64,000 nt of DNA, taken from positions 372,001 through 436,000 of the forward strand of contig NZ_BMPO01000004.1 in the NCBI RefSeq assembly GCF_014647635.1, read 5' to 3'. The notes below the pieces were generated by a model that was not told the origin of the DNA, made no database searches, and saw only the letters and a list, made by a program, of their open reading frames with translations. Source of the stretch: Pseudomonas matsuisoli (GTDB taxonomy: Bacteria; Pseudomonadota; Gammaproteobacteria; Pseudomonadales; Pseudomonadaceae). The translations under genes and the position numbers were made by a program. Positions within the stretch are counted from its first letter, which is position 1, and the number at the start of each line of letters is the position of its first letter. Shown piece by piece: positions 16,799 through 25,822 of the stretch.

Positions 16799-18376
16799 AT
16801 GCAGATTTCCGGCAAGAATTTCATTGGTGGCGACCGCAGCAGCGAGAGCGGCAAGTTCGTATATAGCTACGACGCCACGACAGGTGAGAAGTTGTCCTAT
16901 GACTTCGCTCAGGCGACGCCCGCGGAAGTGGATGCCGCTGCCCGCGCTGCTGAAGCCGCTTACCCTGCGTACCGCAGCCTGCCTGCTGCCAAGCGCGCCG
17001 AATTCCTTGAAGCCATCGCCGACGAGCTCGATGCGTTGGGTGATGATTTCACCGCACTCGTTACGCAAGAAACGGCGCTGCCCAATGCGCGTATCAAAGG
17101 TGAAACGGGCCGTACCAGTGGCCAGATGCGCCTGTTCGCCAAAGTCCTGCGTCGCGGCGATTTCTATGGCGCCCGTATCGATACCGCCATGCCGGATCGT
17201 AAGCCAATGCCGCGCGTCGATCTGCGCCAGTATCGTACGGCAGTAGGCCCAGTCGGCGTCTTTGGCGCGTCCAACTTTCCACTGGCATTCTCCACGGCGG
17301 GTGGCGATACCGCTGCTGCGCTGGCGGCAGGGTGTCCGGTCGTCTTCAAGGCCCACAGCGGCCACATGGCGACGGCTGAATGCGTGGCTAATGCCATCAT
17401 CCGCGCCGCGGAAAAAACCGGCATGCCCAAGGGCGTGTTCAACATGATTTACGGCAGCGGTGTCGGCGAGAACCTCGTCAAACATCCGGCTATCCAGGCG
17501 GTTGGTTTCACTGGCTCGCTCAAAGGCGGTCGCGCACTGTGCGACATGGCCGCGGCACGCCCACAACCTATTCCGGTATTCGCCGAGATGTCGAGCATCA
17601 ACCCGGTGCTGGTCCTGCCGGAAGCGCTGAAGGCGCGCGGCAGCGCCGTCGCTTCTGAGCTGGCGGCGTCGGTGGTCATGGGTTGCGGTCAGTTCTGTAC
17701 CAACCCTGGTTTGGTCATCGGCATCCGTTCGCCGGAGTTCAGCACCTTCCTCGAAGGTCTGAGCGCCGCCATGGCGGACCAAGCCCCGCAAACCATGCTG
17801 AATGCTGGGACGCTGAAGAGCTACGAGAAAGGTCTCGCGGCCCTGAACGCCCATAGCGGCGTGAAGCACCTGGCAGGCCAGACCCAAGAGGGCAACCAGG
17901 CCAAACCGCAGCTGTTCAAGGCGGACGTGAGCCTGCTGTTGAACGGTGACGAGCTGCTGCAAGAAGAAGTCTTCGGCCCGACCACCATCGTCGTCGAAGT
18001 AGATGACAAGGCGCAGCTAATCCAGGCACTGCATGGTCTGCATGGCCAACTGACTACCACGCTGATTGCCGAATCTGGCGACTTCAGCACCTTTGCCGAC
18101 ATCGTGCCGGTCCTGGAGCAGAAGGCAGGTCGTTTGCTGGTCAACGGCTACCCAACAGGCGTGGAAGTGTGCGATGCGATGGTCCATGGTGGCCCTTATC
18201 CGGCGACCTCCGATTCGCGCGGTACCTCCGTCGGTACCTTGGCGATCGACCGCTTCTTGCGTCCGGTCTGCTACCAGAACTACCCGGATGCACTCCTGCC
18301 GGATGCCCTGAAAAACGCCAATCCGCTGGGTATTCAGCGTCTGGTGAACGGCGAGAAATCCACCGGCGCTCTGTAA
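16799..18376 (+). CDS. 2,5-dioxovalerate (alpha-ketoglutarate semialdehyde) dehydrogenase
   Basis: A 525-residue aldehyde dehydrogenase of the class that oxidises 2-oxoglutarate semialdehyde to 2-oxoglutarate, the last step of D-glucarate, galactarate and pentose routes. Family marks are VGPVGVFGASNFPLAFS, VFKAHSGHMATAE (cofactor lysine), a catalytic glutamate in VFAEMSSINPVLVLP, and the catalytic cysteine in GCGQFCTNPG. The N-terminus (ISGKNFIGGDRS) and the GRTSGQMRLFAKVLR stretch are typical of this class. AAGGAG precedes the ATG. It is a single-gene unit ending in a clear terminator. The upstream motif shared with the glucarate dehydratase gene supports the pathway role. Confidence 0.87.
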   Translation: MQISGKNFIGGDRSSESGKFVYSYDATTGEKLSYDFAQATPAEVDAAARAAEAAYPAYRSLPAAKRAEFLEAIADELDALGDDFTALVTQETALPNARIKGETGRTSGQMRLFAKVLRRGDFYGARIDTAMPDRKPMPRVDLRQYRTAVGPVGVFGASNFPLAFSTAGGDTAAALAAGCPVVFKAHSGHMATAECVANAIIRAAEKTGMPKGVFNMIYGSGVGENLVKHPAIQAVGFTGSLKGGRALCDMAAARPQPIPVFAEMSSINPVLVLPEALKARGSAVASELAASVVMGCGQFCTNPGLVIGIRSPEFSTFLEGLSAAMADQAPQTMLNAGTLKSYEKGLAALNAHSGVKHLAGQTQEGNQAKPQLFKADVSLLLNGDELLQEEVFGPTTIVVEVDDKAQLIQALHGLHGQLTTTLIAESGDFSTFADIVPVLEQKAGRLLVNGYPTGVEVCDAMVHGGPYPATSDSRGTSVGTLAIDRFLRPVCYQNYPDALLPDALKNANPLGIQRLVNGEKSTGAL

Positions 18377-18392
18377 CACCGGTGCGGTAAAG

Positions 18393-18427
18393 AAAGCCCC
18401 TGGCCCGTTCGCGGGTCAGGGGCTTTT
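18393..18427 (+). terminator. Rho-independent terminator of the dehydrogenase gene
   Basis: AAAGCCCCTGGCCCG, loop TTCG, CGGGTCAGGGGCTTT with one G-T pair, ending in five T. Confidence 0.9.
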
Positions 18428-18445
18428 TACGTGGTGCGCAAGAAA

Positions 18446-18613
18446 AGAGCCGCGGGTTTTACCCGCCCTACAGAGCAGGGATGCGTAGGGGGTTGGAGCC
18501 GGTTGTTGTTAGCAGCGCTTTCCGCTGAGGGACTTTCTGCGGGGTTCGCAGGAGACAGCCGTGGCTTCGGAGCGCCTACGTGTAGGGCGAGTGAAAGCCG
18601 CGGCTCTTTTACT
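18446..18613. repeat. Split pair of GCGGGTTTTACCCGCCCTAC repeats
   Basis: AGAGCCGCGGGTTTTACCCGCCCTAC-like copy at 18446-18472 (arms given by position) and an inverted, decayed copy at about 18581-18612 (TGTAGGGCGAGTGAAAGCCG) flank 110 bases with no gene. Confidence 0.6.
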
Positions 18614-18623
18614 AGCCGAGTTC

Positions 18624-20537
18624 CTAAGGCTGCCGCCGGTGGAAGCGCACCGACGGGCTGTGATCCGCGTTGTGCTGGATGATTTCGACGGGTTCGCCGG
18701 CGTCGTTCAAGTGCAACTGACCGATGCCGGCGCCATTCCACAGCCGTTCGCCAGAGCGCGCTCGGTCGGGTACGCGGGGCACCACTTCGAGGTCGCGACG
18801 TTTCGTGAGCCAGTTCAGTGGCGACCAAGGGGCATACAGCCAGCGGTTCAGGCGATCGAACCAGTCCAGCAGTCGTCGCGGAAATTCGTTCTTTATGCCG
18901 CTGCTCGTGACCTGCCAGAGGTTTGGGCCGCGGTCCCGGTGACGCAGGTGAATGTCGTAGACGAATGAATAGTGCACGTCGCCGGACAGGATCACGTAGT
19001 TACCGGGTGTGCGGGAGTGGCGGAAGATATTCATCATGACCTGCGCGGCACCTCGGTGCGCCATCCAGTTCTCGGCATCGACCATCAGCGGGTTGCCGGT
19101 CCAGGTGAAGATGCGCTGTATCGCTTCGATGAGCTTTACGCCGAACATCGGCGCTGGCGAAACGATGACGGCGCTCTTTTGGTCCAGCAATGCCTGCTGA
19201 AGCTCCACAAGGGCTTCCCAATCCATGAGACCGGAAGGCCGATTGGGGTGAAATTCGCTACGCCAACGGCGCGTGCGCGTATCGAGCACGATCAGCGTTG
19301 GCGTCCCTTCCAAGTGGTAACCCCAGCGCTGGAAGCGGCTCAAGTTCTCAATCAAAGCGTCCAGCCTTTTGCCATCGACATAGTTACGCTGGTCGACGTT
19401 TTCCGCCATCTGCTGATATTCATCCAGCAGCTCGCCAAAGATGTTCGGTTGATTGCCCCAACCTTGGCATAGCAAATAGCCGATCAAGGCGTTGCCGACG
19501 ATCTGCCGGGAAAATGGGTGACCGTAGGCGGTCATCTCCCACTGGGTTGACAGATTCCAGTCATCGCTGATGTCGTGGTCATCGAAGATCATCAACGTCG
19601 GGATGTGCGCGAGGGCGCGCGCCACGTTAGGCAGTCCGTCGCGAAAGGCCTCGATGCACGGCAGCTCTTGGCGGTAGCGCTCGGCGTTTTCCTCCGCGAG
19701 GGCCGGCATGTCCATGTCGATCAAGGTCCATGGCGTGGGCGACCAGACCAAGAGGTACATGGCGAAGACTTCGGCCAGCGTGACGAGGTGGTTATGGGCG
19801 CTGGAGCTCGTAAAGATCGGCTTCTCGGTACCGCCGAAAAAGCGTTCGCGCAGGTCACGGTTGGCCTTGATCGCAGGTAACAACTCTTCGCGCCTGTAGT
19901 AGGTCGCGGGATGGGCATAGAGGGCATCGCTGTCTGCGGTCGTCGCCTCATCCAGCGATTCACCGAACAGTTGCAGGCGCTCGATCAGGCGGTGGATGGC
20001 AACGAGCATCGGCCCGGCGACGTCATCCGCATAGATTTGATCGCCGGTCATCAGCAGAACCGCAGGGCGCTCGTGCGCGGCGGGCGCCGTGGCCAGCAGG
20101 TCATCCACCCGCGACAGGCCATCCCGCGAGGGGTGGTGCGGTTTGCGGCAGGAGCCATGCAGCAGGTTATCCAGCCGGCCTCGCAGTACGAAGTCCGGCC
20201 GTGCTTGGTTGGCATGACACAGATGTGGGGCCCACTGGGCGATGCCCTGCGTATGCTCGATGAGCAAGTCATAGGCGATCGGTTGATCGACAGGCAGCTC
20301 GCGTTCCAGCTCGACGTCGATCAGATGCAGGAAGGCATGGGTGCCCAGCGGTAGCACACGTAGCTGTGAGGCGGACAGCCGGTATTCGGCCGCATAGCCT
20401 TCACCTTGTAGCTGGAGCGTTAGCGACAGGTGCTCGGAACCCACCAGCCAGAGGCAAATTCGCTGGGCTTCAATTCGTCTGAGCAAAGGGCCGGCGAGTA
20501 CGGCAGGTAAGTCATCTGGCAAAGCGTTGCGTGTCAT
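18624..20537 (-). CDS. PhoD-like metallophosphatase family protein
   Basis: A 637-residue protein of the PhoD-like metallophosphatase group. The metal-site motifs are LLMTGDQIYADD, LMIFDDHDISDDWN and VILSGDVHYSF, spaced as in this family. Unlike the classical secreted alkaline phosphatase PhoD I see no twin-arginine or other signal peptide; the N-terminus MTRNALPDDLPAVLAG is not hydrophobic enough, so the protein is probably cytoplasmic. The extra N-terminal domain before the first metal motif (about 150 residues) is of unknown role. The substrate is unknown, possibly a phosphodiester. It stands alone between convergent and divergent neighbours. Confidence 0.82.
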   Translation of the reverse strand: MTRNALPDDLPAVLAGPLLRRIEAQRICLWLVGSEHLSLTLQLQGEGYAAEYRLSASQLRVLPLGTHAFLHLIDVELERELPVDQPIAYDLLIEHTQGIAQWAPHLCHANQARPDFVLRGRLDNLLHGSCRKPHHPSRDGLSRVDDLLATAPAAHERPAVLLMTGDQIYADDVAGPMLVAIHRLIERLQLFGESLDEATTADSDALYAHPATYYRREELLPAIKANRDLRERFFGGTEKPIFTSSSAHNHLVTLAEVFAMYLLVWSPTPWTLIDMDMPALAEENAERYRQELPCIEAFRDGLPNVARALAHIPTLMIFDDHDISDDWNLSTQWEMTAYGHPFSRQIVGNALIGYLLCQGWGNQPNIFGELLDEYQQMAENVDQRNYVDGKRLDALIENLSRFQRWGYHLEGTPTLIVLDTRTRRWRSEFHPNRPSGLMDWEALVELQQALLDQKSAVIVSPAPMFGVKLIEAIQRIFTWTGNPLMVDAENWMAHRGAAQVMMNIFRHSRTPGNYVILSGDVHYSFVYDIHLRHRDRGPNLWQVTSSGIKNEFPRRLLDWFDRLNRWLYAPWSPLNWLTKRRDLEVVPRVPDRARSGERLWNGAGIGQLHLNDAGEPVEIIQHNADHSPSVRFHRRQP

Positions 20538-20923
20538 GAGGTCTCAACGGTGTCGTTGCGTTAATGGTTACGCAACCGGAGAAAGAATCATCGACCACCC
20601 TAGGGGGGCGCCGTTCCGTATTCTGCCCCTGCAGAGCGCCGGTCGTTGAGCGATTTATGCCGTTATCGGCACCCTTGCATCGGCGCGTGTCGGACCGCTA
20701 TCTATCGCCTAAGCTCTCCCATAGGTGGGATTTTTGAGTGTGGAAATGGGGAGCAGCACGTGGGACCGAAAGTAGGGTTGCGCTTCGCTTAAAGCTTGGG
20801 CATCGTTTCGCTTGGCAGCGGGTTCGGCGCTGGCTGCTTGGCGATCTGGATAGATCGCTTTCTATTCCGTCTGTGGGGCTATCGGGCACGTTGGTCTGAG
20901 TGGAGAGGGGGAGCCAATAGGCG
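20538..20923. other. Intergenic region with no visible feature beyond promoters
   Basis: 386 bases between divergent genes. I see no repeat, no terminator and no convincing reading frame; both flanking genes must be transcribed from here. Confidence 0.5.
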
Positions 20924-21184
20924 ATGGAATTTCCGCGCGCGTGCGAATTATTGAACATCTATTTCGAGCCATTCCGGGTGGACGTGCGCAAGGATGGCGC
21001 AGGGGCATTCCAAGCTGAGCTCAATGACCCTGTTAGCGGTGAAACCTTGCTAGCGGTGCGGGGCTTGCGCTGCCCACACAATCCATCCATGCAGCAGTTG
21101 CGCGGGCTTATCCGCTCGCTGGAGGAGGATCTGGCAGCGGTATCACCCCAATCCCTGGCAATGATCAAGCAATGCATGGAGTAA
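20924..21184 (+). CDS. Small DUF1652-like protein
   Basis: An 86-residue protein starting MEFPRACELLNIYFEPFRVDV. The layout, an N-terminal helix with FxPxxV, a strand region ending FQAELNDPVSGETLLAVRGL, then a C-terminal helix LRGLIRSLEEDLAAV, matches the small DUF1652 proteins common in Pseudomonas. Function is unknown. GGGGGAG is found about ten bases before the ATG. The neighbouring dodecin and DUF1161 genes are separate but in the same direction. Confidence 0.72.
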   Translation: MEFPRACELLNIYFEPFRVDVRKDGAGAFQAELNDPVSGETLLAVRGLRCPHNPSMQQLRGLIRSLEEDLAAVSPQSLAMIKQCME

Positions 21185-21283
21185 CCGCGGTACTCGCGGT
21201 GCCGGCCTGAACTTCTGACCCTGCGCAGTAGCCTCATTTATGACAGGCCGTGAATAACGGCTACTTAAAAATGGGAGAAGCGC

Positions 21284-21499
21284 ATGACTGATCACCACAC
21301 GTACAAGAAGGTTGAGTTAGTAGGGTCGTCTACTACCAGCATCGAGGACGCCATCAACAATGCGTTGGCGGAAGCGGCCAAGAGCGTCGAGTTGATGGAG
21401 TGGTTCGAGGTGGCAGAGATGCGCGGTCACATTCAGAACGGCGCGGTCGCGCACTACCAAGTCACGCTAAAAGTAGGTTTTCGAATCGTAAACAGCTAA
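21284..21499 (+). CDS. Dodecin, flavin-storage protein
   Basis: A 71-residue protein of the dodecin family, which forms a hollow twelve-subunit shell that binds flavins. The sequence HTYKKVELVGSSTTSIEDAI and LMEWFEVAEMRGHIQNG includes the conserved tryptophan that stacks on the flavin. Length is exactly typical. GGGAGAAGCGC precedes the ATG. Confidence 0.93.
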   Translation: MTDHHTYKKVELVGSSTTSIEDAINNALAEAAKSVELMEWFEVAEMRGHIQNGAVAHYQVTLKVGFRIVNS

Positions 21500-21566
21500 G
21501 ACGCCGGGTGGGGACGGGGCCGTGATGGCCCCGACGACGTGGGATACGAACGAAGGAGTGTCGACG

Positions 21567-21791
21567 ATGAAAAGACTATGTGTGTTGGTAGCGCTGATGG
21601 GCTTCGCATCTGCAGGTATGGCGCAGGTCAAACCTTGCGAAGAGCTGAAGCAGGAAATCGAGGCGAAGATCCAGGCCAACGGCGTTACGCAGTACACCTT
21701 GGAGATCGTCGAAAAGGGCCAGGAAGCCGGACTGCAAACCGTTGGAAGTTGCGACGGCGGGCAGCGCGTCATCGTCTATCAGCGCGGTTGA
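21567..21791 (+). CDS. Small exported DUF1161 protein
   Basis: A 74-residue protein with a signal peptide MKRLCVLVALMGFASAGMAQ and mature part VKPCEELKQEIEAKIQANG, YTLEIV, VGSCDGG and VIVYQR, the DUF1161 pattern with two cysteines that may form a disulfide in the periplasm. AAGGAG stands eight bases before the ATG at 21567; an in-frame upstream start at 21522 would spoil the signal peptide. Function unknown. Confidence 0.85.
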   Translation: MKRLCVLVALMGFASAGMAQVKPCEELKQEIEAKIQANGVTQYTLEIVEKGQEAGLQTVGSCDGGQRVIVYQRG

Positions 21792-21795
21792 TAGC

Positions 21796-21826
21796 AGAGC
21801 GCCCGGTATGAGCCGGGCATCGCTCT
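21796..21826. terminator. Possible hairpin between convergent DUF1161 and sco genes
   Basis: AGAGCG-CCCGG, loop, CCGGGC-AT-CGCTCT forms a bulged stem but lacks a T run on either strand and overlaps the last codons of sco, so termination is uncertain. Confidence 0.35.
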
Positions 21827-22454
21827 ATTCGGCCATCAGATTCGGCAGCTGCTCTGCCAGCGCCTTCACGTCCAGCGGCGAGCGTATGAAGCCACGCTGC
21901 CTGCCGTCTGGCCCGATAACCGCGAGATTACCGCTGTGGTCCACGGTATAGCCGGGCTTCGATGTATCTGGCGGGATGAATGGGATGCTCACGCGGGACG
22001 CCAGGGTTTTGATCTGCTCCATGTCCCCGTTGAGGCCGATGAAGGTCGGATTGAAATAGGCGAGGTATTGCTTAAGCTGTTGGGGCGTATCTCGCTCCGG
22101 GTCAACCGTGACCAGCACCACGCGTAGACGCTCCTTGACCTCTGGTGCGAGCTGCTCGTCCAGCTGACGTAATTCGGCCAACGTCGTCGGGCATATATCT
22201 GGGCAGTAGGTATAGCCGAAGAACAACAGGCTCCACTTGTCGGTCAGCCCATCTAGTGCAAGGGGCTCTCCATCCTGATCAGTCATCTCCAACGAAGGCA
22301 GCTCGCGGCTCTGCGGCAGCAGAACAATTCCTGCGCTTAGCAGGCGCGAACGGTCCGCCTCGCCGTTGCCCGCGATGACTTGATAGACGATCGCGCCAAT
22401 CAGAAGGAGCATCAGCGCGATCAAGGGAATGAGAAGTTTTTGGGTGCGGCTCAT
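21825..22454 (-). CDS. SCO1/SenC-type copper chaperone
   Basis: A 209-residue membrane-anchored thioredoxin-fold protein that helps load copper into cytochrome c oxidase. After one N-terminal membrane segment (about 6-28) comes the copper site CPDIC, preceded by FFGYTY, and the third ligand histidine in TVDHSGNLAVIGPDG. Spacing and length fit the family. No cytochrome oxidase genes are in the window; in P. aeruginosa the related gene closes the cox cluster whose other flank holds a SulP transporter and a carbonic anhydrase, which here lie immediately next door. Confidence 0.9.
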   Translation of the reverse strand: MSRTQKLLIPLIALMLLLIGAIVYQVIAGNGEADRSRLLSAGIVLLPQSRELPSLEMTDQDGEPLALDGLTDKWSLLFFGYTYCPDICPTTLAELRQLDEQLAPEVKERLRVVLVTVDPERDTPQQLKQYLAYFNPTFIGLNGDMEQIKTLASRVSIPFIPPDTSKPGYTVDHSGNLAVIGPDGRQRGFIRSPLDVKALAEQLPNLMAE

Positions 22455-22548
22455 GAGAATCCAAGCGTTGGGCGTGGGAGGGCGCGCGCGGCACCTCGTT
22501 AGCGGTAAAGGTTAACCCATGAATGGCGACACGGCATGGGGCGCATTG

Positions 22549-22809
22549 TCACGCGGTGCCATGGCTCGTCGTCGTAGCGGCTGAATCATTTTTCAGCAGG
22601 CCGCGGATGTTGAGCGCCGCAAGGCATATTTGCAGGATGATCAGGGCATACGCGCTGGTGTGCCACCCCCACACCACCCACAGCAGGTTGCTCGCAAGAA
22701 AGCAGTAGAAGCCGACGAAGCGCCGCTTGCTCCGCAGCGATCCGACCATCCACGCTGCGGCGACGGTCGCCAGCATGGCAGGCCACTGCAGCCAATCGAT
22801 GAAATCCAA
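22549..22809 (-). CDS. Small membrane protein, unknown function, TTG start
   Basis: An 86-residue protein with three hydrophobic segments (about 8-23, 30-48, 53-70) and a polar C-terminus. The likely start is TTG at 22809, with AAGGAG seven bases upstream. The plan GSLRSKRRFVGFYCFLASN and WGWHTSAYALIILQICLAALNIRG resembles small inner-membrane proteins of unknown function that sit near carbonic anhydrase or cox genes in Pseudomonas; I cannot name a family. It lies between sco and the SulP gene on the same strand. Confidence 0.7.
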   Translation of the reverse strand: MDFIDWLQWPAMLATVAAAWMVGSLRSKRRFVGFYCFLASNLLWVVWGWHTSAYALIILQICLAALNIRGLLKNDSAATTTSHGTA

Positions 22810-22926
22810 AAGCGCACTCCTTCTTCGGGATACTTCTGTTTGGGGCGGCCCGAAGAGGAAGGGTTCAGGCGATACGCTCGGCGGTTGAGCCTGCCGAGGT
22901 ATCGCTTCGTATAGAGGCGGTGCCCG

Positions 22927-24471
22927 CTAGCCTCCAGCGCGCGCTGCGCTGCCGATACGGCTGGTCGTGCGCATACGGCCTTCCAGGCGGCGTTTGAGTG
23001 CGCGTTCGCCCATCACCAGCTCACCACCACTGCGCTCCGCGGCGCGCCCCCAATCGTCCAGCAGCTCCATGCAGGAATGGTCGATGTAGTGCAGGTAGTC
23101 CATGGGCACATGAAGACGCGTATCGGGCTTGATCGACTCCAGCGTCTGGGCCAGTTTTGGAACCCGCAGGAAGGTTGCAGCACCGACAAGGCGAAGCTCG
23201 GCTTCCTTTTCGCTGTGCTGCACCACGCTGATCTTCAAGCGAGAGCTATGCCATGCCTGCTTCGCAAGCGTCAGAGCGAAGCCGATGAGAACACCCGTCA
23301 GTAGATCGGTGAAAACGATTGCCAGGGCGGTGGCTGCGTAAATGAACACCGGCATGCGACCGTAGCGGCCGAGGCTGCGGATCGCTTTGATATCCACCAA
23401 TTTGATGCCGGTATAGACCAGAACCCCAGCGAGGCTGGCAACCGGGATGCTTTGCAGCACGCCTGGCAGTAGAAGAACAAACGCCAACAGCCAGGCCCCA
23501 TGCAAGATGGTCGATGTGCGGGTTTTTGCGCCCGCTTGGACATTCGCAGAGCTGCGCACGATGACGCCCGTCATCGGCAACGCGCCCAGCGCCCCACACA
23601 GCATGTTGCCGAACCCTTGCGCCGATAGCTCGCGGTCGAAATTGGAGCGCTCACCGCTGTGCATACGGTCGACGGCCGCCGCTGAGAGCAATGTCTCAGC
23701 GCTGGCGATGAAGGCCAGCGCCAGTGCCGCCACGATAAGGGTAGGGTTCAGCAGTTGCGAAAGGGTTGCGGGGGTGACCCAGGCGATAGCGTCGCCAAGG
23801 TTCTCGGGCACTTCAACGCGGTTCACATTCAACGCCAGCCACAGACTGACAAGGGTCATCGCTGTAACGCCAATGAGTGCGCCAGGCAAAAAACGCATGT
23901 TCTGGGGACGCAGTTTGTCCCAAAGAAACATCAGTGCGATCGTGCCAAGGCCGATGAGCAATGCGTCGGCACCAAAGCCACCCCCGACGATGGGAAGCGC
24001 TTCGGCTACGGCACCCGGAAACGCGATCAGGTTATGCAGTCCCGACGCTTGAGGTGTGGCGTCGAGCATGACGTGCACCTGGGACAACACGATCAGGATG
24101 CCGATGCCGGCGAGCATTCCGTAGACGACCGCGGGCGCAGTGACGCGGAACCAGCAACCTAGTTTCAGCCAACCGGCCAGTAGTTGTATGGCCCCGGCAA
24201 GTAACAGAACTGGGCCAAGCATCTCGATCCCGTGCGTGCGAACCAGTTCGAACACGAGGACGGCAAGACCTGCCGCCGGGCCGCTGACCTGAAGGGGCGA
24301 ACCGGCCATGAAACCTACGATCAAACCGCCAATGATTCCCGTGATCAGGCCTTTGGCCGGCTCTACGCCGGATGCGATGGCGATACCCATGCATAAGGGT
24401 AGAGCAACCAGGAACACGACCACGGATGCGAGCGCATCTCGTGGGAGCGCGGACTTGAAGTTTTCTTGCAT
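22927..24471 (-). CDS. SulP-family anion transporter, probable bicarbonate or sulfate
   Basis: A 514-residue inner-membrane transporter of the SulP family. The N-terminal half carries the family pattern VVVFLVALPLCMGIAIASGV and GLIVGFMAGSPLQVSGPAAG; a short STAS domain occupies about 430-490 (FLRVPKLAQTLESIKP, YIDHSCMELLDDWG). The next gene upstream on the strand is a beta-carbonic anhydrase, which suggests bicarbonate rather than sulfate as substrate; SulP genes fused or paired with carbonic anhydrase are a known theme. GGAGAACGTGCC precedes the ATG. Substrate remains inference. Confidence 0.88.
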   Translation of the reverse strand: MQENFKSALPRDALASVVVFLVALPLCMGIAIASGVEPAKGLITGIIGGLIVGFMAGSPLQVSGPAAGLAVLVFELVRTHGIEMLGPVLLLAGAIQLLAGWLKLGCWFRVTAPAVVYGMLAGIGILIVLSQVHVMLDATPQASGLHNLIAFPGAVAEALPIVGGGFGADALLIGLGTIALMFLWDKLRPQNMRFLPGALIGVTAMTLVSLWLALNVNRVEVPENLGDAIAWVTPATLSQLLNPTLIVAALALAFIASAETLLSAAAVDRMHSGERSNFDRELSAQGFGNMLCGALGALPMTGVIVRSSANVQAGAKTRTSTILHGAWLLAFVLLLPGVLQSIPVASLAGVLVYTGIKLVDIKAIRSLGRYGRMPVFIYAATALAIVFTDLLTGVLIGFALTLAKQAWHSSRLKISVVQHSEKEAELRLVGAATFLRVPKLAQTLESIKPDTRLHVPMDYLHYIDHSCMELLDDWGRAAERSGGELVMGERALKRRLEGRMRTTSRIGSAARAGG

Positions 24472-24618
24472 GGCACGTTCTCCACAATACTTATTTTTGA
24501 GCGCGAACGAATCCGCGTTGCCGTGCGCGGGCGCTTGGCATCGTTGTCATCAGCGGTGGGAGTTTTATTGTTCAGCCAGTCGTCAACTTCAGCCGGCATT
24601 CAAAGCGAGGAGCAAAGA

Positions 24619-24640
24619 AGGTTGGCCTATCGGCCAACCG
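24619..24640. terminator. Hairpin between carbonic anhydrase and SulP genes
   Basis: GGTTGGCC-TATC-GGCCAACC perfect stem 28 bases after the carbonic anhydrase stop, followed on the minus strand by a pyrimidine run TTCTTT. It may attenuate transcription into the SulP gene. Confidence 0.5.
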
Positions 24641-24667
24641 GAACTGCAGGGCAGAACTAATGCGTTA

Positions 24668-25390
24668 TCAGTAGCGCGACTTCGGCGTTGCCATGGGCAG
24701 AGGGTTGGTACCGTCGATGGGACGGAAGCTACCGGCCTCCGCGTCGTACGCCTTGATCTGGCTGCTTTCGATGTCGTAGACCCAGCCGTGGATGAACAAT
24801 TGGCCACTGGCCAGGCGCGACGCAACGGAAGGGTGCGTGCACAGGTGGTTCAACTGGGCCACGACGTTTTCTTCAGTCAACACGCCGAGCATGTCACTGC
24901 TGTTACACGCGGGGCAGTTATCGGCAACAACGGTACGAGCGACCTCCGCATGCCGGAGCCACGCTTTGACCGTGGGCATTTTTTCAAGGGGATCGGGGTT
25001 CAGTACCGCTTTCATCGCACCACAATCCGAGTGCCCGCAGATGATCACGTGTTTAACGCCCAGCGCCAGAACGGCGTACTCGATGGCAGTCGAAACCCCG
25101 CCGTTCATCTGGCCATAAGGCGGAACGACGTTGCCAACGTTACGGGTAACGAACAGGTCACCGGGTGAACTTTGCGTAATGAGCTCCGGGACGATCCGCG
25201 AGTCTGCACAGGTGATGAACATCGCGCGCGGCCGTTGCGCCCCGGCCAGTTTCTTGAAGAGCGCTTCTTGCTCTGGAAATACTTCATGACGGAACTTGAG
25301 AAATCCGTCGACGATAATCTGCATCGCCTCATCGGCGGTCTCGTGTTGTTCCGCGGCGAGATCTTCGGGAGTCGGCTGATTACCAGGCAT
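24668..25390 (-). CDS. Beta-class carbonic anhydrase
   Basis: A 240-residue zinc enzyme that interconverts carbon dioxide and bicarbonate. Zinc ligands lie in ITCADSRIVPE and ICGHSDCGAMKAV (Cys, Asp/Arg dyad, His, Cys), and RNVGNVVPPYG is also typical. A tail IHGWVYDIESSQIKAYDAEAG is common to the family. AGGA precedes the ATG. It is upstream of the SulP gene on the same strand with a 196-base gap that holds a hairpin, so the pair may be co-transcribed in part. Confidence 0.94.
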   Translation of the reverse strand: MPGNQPTPEDLAAEQHETADEAMQIIVDGFLKFRHEVFPEQEALFKKLAGAQRPRAMFITCADSRIVPELITQSSPGDLFVTRNVGNVVPPYGQMNGGVSTAIEYAVLALGVKHVIICGHSDCGAMKAVLNPDPLEKMPTVKAWLRHAEVARTVVADNCPACNSSDMLGVLTEENVVAQLNHLCTHPSVASRLASGQLFIHGWVYDIESSQIKAYDAEAGSFRPIDGTNPLPMATPKSRY

Positions 25391-25774
25391 GGTCTTTCCT
25401 CTCTAGTACGGGCAGTACGGCGCAATGACGTTCTCGCTGCCCTATGGATGTCGGTACGAAGTCAGGCTGCTCAATCACGTCCGGCACACGCTATCGCGCA
25501 AACCTTAAAACAAGCTGAATCGACACTCAGCAACTGACGTTATAGCCCAGCTCTAGTTCAGGGTTTTATGAATGTGCGCAACGGCGGTTATTTCGTGATG
25601 TTGCGACGCAGTTAACACACAAAACGACACATCACATTTTCGTAGGCGCGAATCCAGGCTGGTTTGCCAAGTAGAGCGGGAGGGGGGTGGCCTGCGGATC
25701 GCAGACCGAATCCAGAGCGGGAGGGCGTTCAAACCCTTTTTGATGGGCCGCGTTACGCGTGAAGGAAAAGAGTG
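25391..25774. other. Intergenic region, promoter of the carbonic anhydrase gene
   Basis: About 380 bases between the 3' terminator of the GH5 gene and the carbonic anhydrase start. No gene or repeat could be supported. Its centre (25500-25640) is relatively AT-rich and probably holds the promoter. Confidence 0.4.
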
Positions 25775-25814
25775 AAAAAGGCTGTATCGACATACGATCG
25801 CACATCGATACAGC
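25775..25814 (-). terminator. Rho-independent terminator of the GH5 gene
   Basis: On the minus strand GGCTGTATCGA, a 13-base loop, TCGATACAGCC, then TTTTTC, starting nine bases after the stop codon. Confidence 0.88.
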
Positions 25815-25822
25815 CCGAAGCG

